A stretch of DNA of 11,921 nucleotides from NCBI GenBank assembly GCA_947364965.1, contig CANAUU010000023.1, forward strand, positions 1 through 11,921, in the 5' to 3' direction. Position 1 is the stretch's first letter. Each line of letters opens with the position of its first letter. Under the pieces are notes generated by a model. That model did not search any database and was not told the DNA's origin. It worked only from the letters and a program-made list of their open reading frames with translations. The translations under genes were made by a program, and so were the position numbers. The stretch comes from an uncultured Candidatus Saccharibacteria bacterium (GTDB lineage: Bacteria; Patescibacteriota; Saccharimonadia; Saccharimonadales; Saccharimonadaceae). Of this stretch, positions 6,967 through 11,921 are shown one piece after another.

Positions 6967-6995
6967 ATTATAATGGTAATCTGTAGTAAAATCAA
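6967..6995 (-). promoter_or_regulatory. hsp20 promoter, -10 also readable toward comF
   Basis: Minus strand: -35 TTGATT (6990-6995), 17-bp spacer, -10 TATAAT (6967-6972). The -10 sits in the symmetric ATTATAAT at 6967-6974, so TATAAT is also read on the plus strand at 6969-6974, 29 nt before the comF start. No good plus-strand -35 goes with it. Confidence 0.7.
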
Positions 6996-7003
6996 TAGTA
7001 ATT

Positions 7004-7747
7004 GTGAGTTTCATTGTAAAAAATACAACAAAATGGAGGCTGTTTGACCTAGTTTGTCCGCACTCTTGTAGGGGTTGTGGACGACTGGGAGCGGTGCTGT
7101 GTGAGTGTTGTAAAAATAACATAAAATCGGCGAAGGTGGCGATTTGTCCGCTCTGTAAATGTTCGGTTGCGATGAAGACGGGAAAATGTCCGGACTGCGA
7201 AGTTGCCTTTTGCTGGTTGGGAGTGGTTGGATGGCGTGAGGGCGCGCTAGCAAAATTGGTGAAGGATTTTAAATATAAATCGGTGCGGGCGGCGGGAGAG
7301 GTTTTAGTGGAGTTGTTGGACGAGCGAGTGCCGGAGGATTTGGGCGGGATGTGTGGAGGGGTTGAGGGTACGGGGAGTGGCTTGAAACGGAATGATGAGG
7401 TTGAGGTGGTGGTAGTTCCCCTGTCGACGATTGGGCGACACGTGCGGGAGCGGGGTTTGGACCATACGGCGATTTTAGCAAAGAAGTTGGCGAAACGAAG
7501 GGGGTGGAAATATGAGAAGACTTTAGGGAGGGCGACGGATGTGGTGCAGGTAGGGACGAAGGCGACGGAGCGGAAAAAGCAGGCGGAGAATACTTATGAG
7601 GTGGTGCGGGGAGTGAGTGGCGAGAAATTATATTTGTTGGTGGATGATGTTTGGACGACGGGCGCGACAATGCTGGCGGCGGAGAAGGTTTTGCGCGAGG
7701 CGGGGGCGAAGAAGATTGCGGGAGTGGTGCTCGTGACGGGGAGATAG
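7004..7747 (+). CDS. comF: ComF family phosphoribosyltransferase-like competence protein (247 aa)
   Basis: ComF-type protein linked to natural DNA uptake in other bacteria; the exact biochemical role is not settled for the family. The N-terminal zinc-binding part has Cys18, 22, 25, 33, 35, 36 and a second group at 48, 51, 53, 62, 65. The central part holds the ComF-like PLSTIGRHVRERGLDHTAIL. The type I phosphoribosyltransferase PRPP loop VDDVWTTGAT is at residues 213-222. Length fits the family. The start is a GTG with no clear Shine-Dalgarno sequence; I see no better in-frame start upstream of the Cys cluster. It is divergent from hsp20, with only 71 nt between the two starts, and is followed convergently by a pilin-like gene. 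DNA uptake by Saccharibacteria would need such a protein, but function here is inferred. Confidence 0.9.
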   Translation: MSFIVKNTTKWRLFDLVCPHSCRGCGRLGAVLCECCKNNIKSAKVAICPLCKCSVAMKTGKCPDCEVAFCWLGVVGWREGALAKLVKDFKYKSVRAAGEVLVELLDERVPEDLGGMCGGVEGTGSGLKRNDEVEVVVVPLSTIGRHVRERGLDHTAILAKKLAKRRGWKYEKTLGRATDVVQVGTKATERKKQAENTYEVVRGVSGEKLYLLVDDVWTTGATMLAAEKVLREAGAKKIAGVVLVTGR

Positions 7748-7858
7748 GGATTTGGTGATGGTGTGTGGTGGTGTTGGGGCGTTTGGTGGACGCGGGTTGG
7801 AGCGGGTGATAGTGCAGAATAAATATTACCAGCTTAGTTGATGAATTTGGGAGATATG

Positions 7859-7882
7859 AAAAGACGCCCAGGTGGGCGTCTT
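7859..7882 (-). terminator. Rho-independent terminator of the 140-aa pilin gene
   Basis: Arms AAGACGCCCA (7861-7870) and TGGGCGTCTT (7873-7882) form a very stable hairpin that runs into TTTT on the minus strand. It lies 20 nt past the pilin stop at 7902. On the plus strand it could also slow comF transcripts but lacks a T run there. Confidence 0.8.
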
Positions 7883-7901
7883 GGACTTGTCTATGGTTGA
7901 T

Positions 7902-8324
7902 TTAGGCGATGAACTGAGTGAGTAGGAGAAGGGATTGATCGGTTTCTGGGGCGCTGTAGCTGCCGATGGTGTTGAGGACGAATTTGACGATGGCATAAGC
8001 GAGGACGGCGATGATGAGACCGATGATGGCGTAGAGGATGGTGTTTTTGGCGTCAGTAATCTTCTTGCTATCGCCGCCAGAAATGATATAGCGGACACCG
8101 CCCCAGATGAGCATGATGACGGAAAGAGCGCCAACAATAGCGAGGGCGATGCTAGTGAGCTGAGTGAAAACACCTTCAGGACCGATGAGGTCGGCAGGCA
8201 TACCTTCGGCCCGGGCGATTTCGGCACCTTCCTGGACGGTGAGAGCCATGGCTTTGCCGGCGCAGAGCGTCAAGCAGGCGCCGATGCCGGTGATGATTTG
8301 TAGAACATTTTTCGCAAACTTCAT
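7902..8324 (-). CDS. TrbC/VirB2-like pilin protein (140 aa)
   Basis: Fifth pilin-like gene of the window, apart from the main cluster. Signal peptide residues 1-27 (MKFAKNVLQ..., cut AMA-L), a short soluble part, then hydrophobic helices at about 53-76 and 91-113 joined by a loop with SGGDSKKI. This is the same GG-loop-GD-(A/P/S)-(G/K)-K pattern as the other pilins, but with S-K in place of A-G or P-G. A C-terminal stretch of about 25 residues without a YGLE motif follows. GAGAAG lies 6 nt before the ATG. It has its own promoter (8369-8377) and terminator. It is convergent with comF and divergent from the tRNA-Ser gene. It could serve the type IV secretion-like system at the left or another envelope complex. 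Confidence 0.85.
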   Translation of the reverse strand: MKFAKNVLQIITGIGACLTLCAGKAMALTVQEGAEIARAEGMPADLIGPEGVFTQLTSIALAIVGALSVIMLIWGGVRYIISGGDSKKITDAKNTILYAIIGLIIAVLAYAIVKFVLNTIGSYSAPETDQSLLLLTQFIA

Positions 8325-8368
8325 TTGATTCTTCTCGCAGTTATATGATAATGAATTACTTAACTTAT

Positions 8369-8377
8369 ATTATAGCA
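8369..8377 (-). promoter_or_regulatory. Extended -10 promoter of the 140-aa pilin gene
   Basis: Minus strand TGCTATAAT: a perfect -10 (8369-8374) with the TG of an extended -10 (8376-8377). No good -35 is visible at 17-18 bp. The transcript would start near 8362, giving a leader of about 37 nt. Confidence 0.6.
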
Positions 8378-8441
8378 CAAAAGTATGAAAGAGGAAGGAT
8401 TTTGGATGGGGCGGAGCTTTTCGGGGGTTGATGGGGGAAGT

Positions 8442-8471
8442 TTTACACAAAATAGTATCTTATGGTATAAT
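8442..8471 (+). promoter_or_regulatory. tRNA-Ser promoter
   Basis: -35 TTTACA (8442-8447), 18-bp spacer, -10 TATAAT (8466-8471). The start would fall near 8478, about five bases before the mature tRNA 5' end. Confidence 0.7.
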
Positions 8472-8482
8472 GGAGGGTATTC

Positions 8483-8575
8483 GGAGGGTTACCCAAGTGG
8501 CTGAAGGGGACGGTTTGCTAAATCGTTAGTCTGGGGAAACCTGGAGCGGGAGTTCGAATCTCCCACCCTCCGCCA
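8483..8575 (+). tRNA. tRNA-Ser (anticodon GCT), CCA encoded
   Basis: The acceptor arm GGAGGGT (8483-8489) pairs with ACCCTCC (8565-8571), followed by discriminator G and an encoded CCA (8573-8575). The anticodon stem ACGGT/ATCGT closes the loop TTGCTAA, with GCT at 8517-8519, reading AGC/AGU serine codons. A long variable arm (about 8527-8547) is typical of tRNA-Ser. The T arm, GGGAG/CTCCC around TTCGAAT, is intact. The 3' half is also the antisense of the end of the recombinase gene, as expected of an integration site that restores the tRNA. Confidence 0.95.
8518..8575. other. Probable attachment site (att) in the tRNA-Ser 3' half
   Basis: The recombinase frame runs into the tRNA gene and takes its last 19 or so codons and its stop from the complementary strand of the tRNA 3' half. 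Composition changes at the tRNA 3' end. Both suggest element integration here. No second copy of the tRNA 3' half is seen in 8576-11921, so the other att site should lie beyond the right edge. The exact crossover is not visible. Confidence 0.55.
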
Positions 8576-10218
8576 AGCGAAACTACATCGTCAGTTTTCA
8601 CGTTTAAGAGCGTCGCAAATGGCTCTTTAACAGAGAAAGCGACGATTTTTTCTTGGTCAAAATAAAAGTTCGAAAAGATTTCGCGTAAAATTAGGTCTTT
8701 TCGAACTATCGAGGCTTTTTCGAACTGCTTCGGCACATTTTTAATCTTTTCCTCGAACTCTTCCGGCGTATAACGCTTACCTACATCACTACGCTCAGCA
8801 AGTTTTTTCTCGTTCTTGGCAATTCTTTTCGAGATTTCGTCGATAGCGTCAAGGTTAATCGAAATCTTTTCGTTTCGTTCGTCAATCATTCGTGGGTCGT
8901 CGAGTTTCGTAATTTGTTCTGCAAGGTCATCGTTCCGTTTCCGCAACTGCTCAATCCGCGTTTTATCAACCGTAATTTCACTCCTAAGGGCTTTTTTCGC
9001 GGTTTTCGATAATTCCTTTGTTTCTTCCAAATAGGTGGCGTAGGCGTCTTTTGAGAGTCTTGAAAACACTTCTGGTAAAATCTCCGTAATGTTGTCGAAG
9101 ATTATATGACCGCGAATTTCTCGTTTCTTCCGGGGACATTTCGGATTACGACACCGGAAATATAAATACTGACTACCGCCACTCTTCTTTTTACCAGTCT
9201 TATAAACGCTCATCGGTCGAGTATCATGGCACAAATCGCAGAAAACTCGGTTGCGACACGGCAAAAAGATGTCTTTGCGTTTATCTTTCCCACGTTTACT
9301 CTCCGGCACAAGGTCTTTGACTTGCATAAACTCGTCTTTTGTAACGACCGGTCGGAAATCAAGACCGAGTGCCGGGTCAGTCAAGTCAACAGTTTGCTCG
9401 GCTTGGTTTAATATGCCGTAGTAAAATGGGTCATTAAACATTCTGCTAAGCGTTGAATCATCCATTTTCATTTTTCGCCATTCGTCAACTCGTCCACCGG
9501 TGGCTTTGTCTTCCGGATGATAATGTTTTTCGTAGTCATTCGCCCTCAAATATTCGGAAATTGCCGGGTATTCTTGCCCAGCCATCCGCATTTCCCAAGC
9601 CGTCCTAATCAATTTGAAGTTGTCATTGCCGTGGTGGTCGGGTTCGTAACGTCCATTATGCTGAATGTAGCCGTGTTTTGGTGTTCCTCCGGACAAACCC
9701 TCTTTGAACCGTTTACCAACGGCACTTCGAACTTTGAGCCCCAAGTCATCCGAGTAATGTTTCGCGAACACAAACAACATCCCGAGCAACATTTTGCCGT
9801 TCGGGTCATTACTGAACGTGTGTGAGTGAAACCGTAAATCTTTGATTTCGTGCTTGTCGAGCATATCTATGATTTTTCCGCTCTCGACAGAGTTTCGGGC
9901 TAAGCGATCGGGGTGCCAAGCAATAATCCCACTAATTTTACCGGTTTTTATCTCTTTTAGTAGTTCACTAAACAGAGGTCGGTTGTCGGCTTCCATTGCT
10001 GATTTCGTTTCTCGTATCGGTTCACCAACTACCGTCAACCCAAGCCGTTTCGCCAATGCCTGGCAGTCGGTAATCTGGTCGCCAATAGACCGGACTTGTC
10101 GCCCCTCATCCTCAGTTGATTTTCGAGCGTAAATCTTATATTTCACCTCTTCTCGACACCAATCATCATATGAAATATCGGGGTGCGTTTCCGCAATCGT
10201 CGCGTGTGATTTCTTCAT
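8518..10218 (-). CDS. Large serine recombinase (site-specific integrase/resolvase family, 566 aa)
   Basis: Catalyses site-specific strand exchange through a serine-DNA link. The resolvase domain is at about 27-170: the catalytic serine is probably Ser34 in YARKSTEDEG, and Arg105/Arg108 in WHPDRLARN are the conserved arginines. A recombinase domain follows (about 180-300) with GTPKHGYI and DPFYYGIL. A zinc ribbon with Cys pairs C-x2-C and C-x4-C lies at about 322-360, and a coiled coil at about 395-475 is typical of large serine recombinases. The N-terminus is about 24 residues longer than I expect; a GTG at residue 25 (just before KYKIYARKS) is an alternative start. Residues from about 548 to the end (WEIRTPAPGF) are encoded by the antisense of tRNA-Ser, and the stop overlaps the anticodon. 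The last residues are therefore set by the integration site. It probably moves the element that begins here. Confidence 0.92.
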   Translation of the reverse strand: MKKSHATIAETHPDISYDDWCREEVKYKIYARKSTEDEGRQVRSIGDQITDCQALAKRLGLTVVGEPIRETKSAMEADNRPLFSELLKEIKTGKISGIIAWHPDRLARNSVESGKIIDMLDKHEIKDLRFHSHTFSNDPNGKMLLGMLFVFAKHYSDDLGLKVRSAVGKRFKEGLSGGTPKHGYIQHNGRYEPDHHGNDNFKLIRTAWEMRMAGQEYPAISEYLRANDYEKHYHPEDKATGGRVDEWRKMKMDDSTLSRMFNDPFYYGILNQAEQTVDLTDPALGLDFRPVVTKDEFMQVKDLVPESKRGKDKRKDIFLPCRNRVFCDLCHDTRPMSVYKTGKKKSGGSQYLYFRCRNPKCPRKKREIRGHIIFDNITEILPEVFSRLSKDAYATYLEETKELSKTAKKALRSEITVDKTRIEQLRKRNDDLAEQITKLDDPRMIDERNEKISINLDAIDEISKRIAKNEKKLAERSDVGKRYTPEEFEEKIKNVPKQFEKASIVRKDLILREIFSNFYFDQEKIVAFSVKEPFATLLNVKTDDVVSLGGGWEIRTPAPGFPRLTI

Positions 10219-10237
10219 CGTCGTTTATTCCAATCTG

Positions 10238-10432
10238 TTATTTCGAAAACTCAATTAAAATATCGTAAATAATCTTGCCATATTCCACCGTCTTAACCTG
10301 TTGAATGAGTTCGAAAATAACTTTACTTTCTCCGTCAATTTTAGCACAAACGTGCTTATTTCGCAAGAATACGCAACTTCTTTCGAAATCTCTACCCATG
10401 TTGAACTTCTTACTCTCCAACAAGTCAACCAA
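10238..10432 (-). CDS. Small hypothetical protein upstream of the recombinase (64 aa or longer)
   Basis: I do not recognise this. The frame ends 19 nt before the recombinase ATG on the same strand and has a plausible mixed composition (ending KIIYDILIEFSK). The given start is TTG; the frame stays open to 10474 without an ATG or GTG, so the true start is unclear. A shift of one base in the A run at 10473-10476 would join it to an upstream frame that begins with an ATG at 10552-10554, giving a protein of about 105 residues. It may be an intact small gene with a rare start, or a remnant. Confidence 0.4.
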   Translation of the reverse strand: MVDLLESKKFNMGRDFERSCVFLRNKHVCAKIDGESKVIFELIQQVKTVEYGKIIYDILIEFSK

Positions 10433-10594
10433 ATAAACCCGATATATAACATCGTAAATATCGTATAAAGCCTTTTACAGCCGTTTTTAGGCACTTTCGA
10501 ACTCAAAGACACATAAACACTCATCTCGAACGCTTCAAGCGGAATGCTGGGCATCCTAACGCGTCAAATAAGAAACTCTCACCAAAATAACATC

Positions 10595-11038
10595 TTATTT
10601 AAGTTCACTGAGTAACTCAACGTATATCATTTTGGTGTTGTCAGATAATTCTCCGTTATTAATTAAATCGCTAATAATTTGTTTAAGTTGTTCTTTTGTT
10701 AATAAATTTTGCACTGTCAGTAGGATAACGTTTTCCATATTTTGCATAAAAGCATCTATTACGTATTGGTCGTAAGCATTAAGTTCTAAAAAATATGCTC
10801 CAGCAACAATGGATGTTCTCTTATTTCCATCACAGAATCCATGATTCTTTGCAATTGAGAATATTAGATGAGTAAGTTTATCCTCAAAATCGGGATAATA
10901 GTCATCGTTACATATAAATTCTAGACAGCCACGAAGCAACCCCTCGTTAAGAATGCCGACATTACCGCCAGATTTTTCAATAACCTCATTATGTTTATCA
11001 ACTAAATCGTCGAAAGTAAAATAAGTAATATACCGCAT
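10595..11038 (-). CDS. Fic/Doc (death-on-curing) family toxin (147 aa)
   Basis: Probable toxin that modifies a cell target by transferring a phosphate or nucleotide group; Doc proteins phosphorylate EF-Tu. The Fic core is at residues 66-75, HGFCDGNKRT: catalytic His66, acidic Asp70, and Lys73 in place of the Gly of adenylylating Fic proteins, which places it on the Doc side. The usual Pro after His is Gly here. The N-terminal half has the family pattern GGNVGILNEGLL, and KLTHLIFSIAKNH leads into the core. I see no inhibitory (S/T)xxxE(G/N) motif in it. It begins 4 nt after the stop of the gene before it, so the two form an operon. It reads intact from ATG to TAA. Possible roles are element maintenance or phage defence; its partner gene looks damaged. 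Confidence 0.85.
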   Translation of the reverse strand: MRYITYFTFDDLVDKHNEVIEKSGGNVGILNEGLLRGCLEFICNDDYYPDFEDKLTHLIFSIAKNHGFCDGNKRTSIVAGAYFLELNAYDQYVIDAFMQNMENVILLTVQNLLTKEQLKQIISDLINNGELSDNTKMIYVELLSELK

Positions 11039-11042
11039 AATT

Positions 11043-11759
11043 TTACTTGTCTTTCAGTCGTTTTAGCATTTTTAGATTATCATTAATCCTATCAGTTAGT
11101 GCTTTACTTTTTTCTCCCAAGAACCTCTCATAGTCATCTTTATTTAGGGGGTAAATATACTCACTTAGATGTTCGTGTTGTTTGTTTCTTAACCCATTGT
11201 CAAGACTCGCCATGTTTCTGCGAGCTAGCTCTACTTGGGGTTCAAAAGATGGATGTTTAGCGGTATTTTCGAAAACTTCATCTGTTTCATCACGAGTCAA
11301 TGTTCTGCCTAATTGCAAACTTTTCTTTTTTAACTCCTCTGCCACCGTGTTTTCAAAACTGGAAATGGCAGATAGTACTTCGGCATAAAGCGTTTCTCTT
11401 ACTTTGTCATTTTTGCTTAGTTCCAGAAGTCTTTTATAATCAGCTGCATTTTCACGAAAAATAACTTTATATACCTTATCATTATAATTTGGATATTTTG
11501 CTCTATCTGTTTTATCTGTCACATAGTTCTTTAAAGCATCACGAAATTTCCTATTATAGTTTTCATTATAATAGGAAGCTAATAAGAACTTTTCATCCCG
11601 CTGATTAATATACTTTGTATTGCCCCCAGCAAGACGAGTAATAGTATTCGTAGCAATGTTTAACATTAGGCTACGCAATTGTTTTGCTCGCTCACTGTCA
11701 TTAAGTAGCATCGCAAGATTCAAAAAGGTTTTAACAGTGAAAAGCCCTTGCCTGGTCAT
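11043..11759 (-). CDS. Fic-partner protein, C-terminal part of a DNA-binding-type gene (238 aa from first ATG)
   Basis: Mostly helical, charged protein encoded directly before the fic gene. Its opening, MTRQGLFTVKTFLNLAMLL, followed by GGNTKYINQRDEKF, resembles from memory the middle of larger proteins encoded beside Fic toxins in CPR and Bacteroidetes. Those start with a helix-turn-helix domain and are candidates for the antitoxin or regulator. The C-terminal half has two charged helical stretches (residues ~95-145 and ~205-238) and no enzymatic motif. The first ATG falls inside the conserved stretch. The frame continues upstream without a shift to a TAA at 11844-11846 and, through it, further to the edge. 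If translated from this ATG the protein lacks the DNA-binding head. No Shine-Dalgarno sequence is evident. Confidence 0.6.
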   Translation of the reverse strand: MTRQGLFTVKTFLNLAMLLNDSERAKQLRSLMLNIATNTITRLAGGNTKYINQRDEKFLLASYYNENYNRKFRDALKNYVTDKTDRAKYPNYNDKVYKVIFRENAADYKRLLELSKNDKVRETLYAEVLSAISSFENTVAEELKKKSLQLGRTLTRDETDEVFENTAKHPSFEPQVELARRNMASLDNGLRNKQHEHLSEYIYPLNKDDYERFLGEKSKALTDRINDNLKMLKRLKDK

Positions 11760-11921
11760 TTTTTCTAGGTTGGTTCCGACATCGATGTCGGAACCAGAAT
11801 AAAAGTCCTTCAGACGTTGTCCCGATACTATTTCATATACGTTTTACACTAATTCATCTTTATATTTAATTAAATATCGATCAATAGTAATTACGCTTAC
11901 TTAGAAAAAAGAATCTACTTG
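11760..11921 (-). pseudogene. Interrupted 5' part of the Fic-partner gene (helix-turn-helix head with two in-frame TAA codons)
   Basis: Translating the frame of the downstream gene back to the right edge gives protein-like sequence throughout, with pieces such as VSVITIDRYLIKYKDELV and NVYEIVSGQRLKDFYSGS. It is broken only by TAA at 11844-11846 and TAA at 11901-11903. The first piece looks like the recognition helix of a winged or helix-turn-helix domain. No ATG, GTG or TTG lies in this frame between the 11844 stop and the ATG at 11759. Both stops sit where I would expect Glu in related proteins (GAA to TAA is one change), but that expectation is from memory. Confidence 0.55.

Larger units (their letters stand above)
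8518..11921. mobile_element. Left end of an integrative element inserted at tRNA-Ser (continues past window)
   Basis: The unit comprises the serine recombinase next to the tRNA, a small unknown ORF, a Fic/Doc toxin gene and its damaged partner gene, all on the minus strand. The region is poorer in GC and has the opposite G/C strand bias from the backbone to its left. These are standard marks of a genomic island. No replication, conjugation or phage structural gene is seen in the part available, so its class cannot be told. Confidence 0.65.

Noticed and set aside
10255..10554. 99-codon minus-strand frame overlapping the small ORF before the recombinase
   Set aside because: Over the overlap its product is rich in Trp, Cys and Ser and less protein-like than the alternative frame ending next to the recombinase. 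Only its first part may matter, through a possible frameshift.
11759..11764. A frameshift in the A run just before the Fic-partner ATG
   Set aside because: Recounting the six-T run on the plus strand shows the upstream coding similarity is in the same frame as the ATG, so the lesions are the two TAA codons, not a shift.
8576..11921. CRISPR array or second tRNA copy in the element
   Set aside because: No regularly spaced repeats and no second copy of the tRNA-Ser 3' half were found when reading this part on both strands.

Overview
The window looks like chromosome of a Candidatus Patescibacteria (CPR) bacterium, most likely Saccharibacteria (TM7). The grounds are a PrgI-family start at the left edge next to a giant TrbL/VirB6-like membrane protein, several short TrbC/VirB2-type pilin-like proteins, a ComF and an Hsp20, all encoded compactly with the standard genetic code (only TAA and TAG stops are used). 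The taxonomic placement is from recall of gene types, not from a search.

Region 1 (1-6220) is a type IV secretion-like locus split by a divergent promoter region. On the minus strand a strong promoter drives a 1229-aa TrbL/VirB6-like protein followed by prgI, which runs off the left edge. A VirB4-type ATPase would be expected next. On the plus strand lie four pilin-like genes. The first holds two pilin modules in one chain. The last two have their own promoter and end at a clear terminator. The outward-facing N-terminus of the VirB6-like protein carries five copies of a P-S-Y-G-L-(E/D) motif at exactly 15-residue spacing, and the outward-facing C-terminal tail of the fourth pilin carries two copies of the same motif. 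This shared tag is the most unusual signal in the window.

Region 2 (6350-8575) is ordinary backbone: a convergent terminator, an hsp20 gene, a divergent comF gene, a fifth pilin-like gene on the minus strand with its own promoter and terminator, and a tRNA-Ser(GCT) gene with promoter and encoded CCA.

Region 3 (8576-11921) is the start of an integrated element. A large serine recombinase points at the tRNA-Ser gene, and its last 19 or so codons are the antisense of the tRNA 3' half. Behind it come a small unknown ORF, a Fic/Doc-type toxin gene, and a partner gene whose 5' part is interrupted by two in-frame TAA codons. Base composition changes at the tRNA: plus-strand G exceeds C to its left, and C is equal or higher with lower GC to its right. 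The far end of the element is outside the window.
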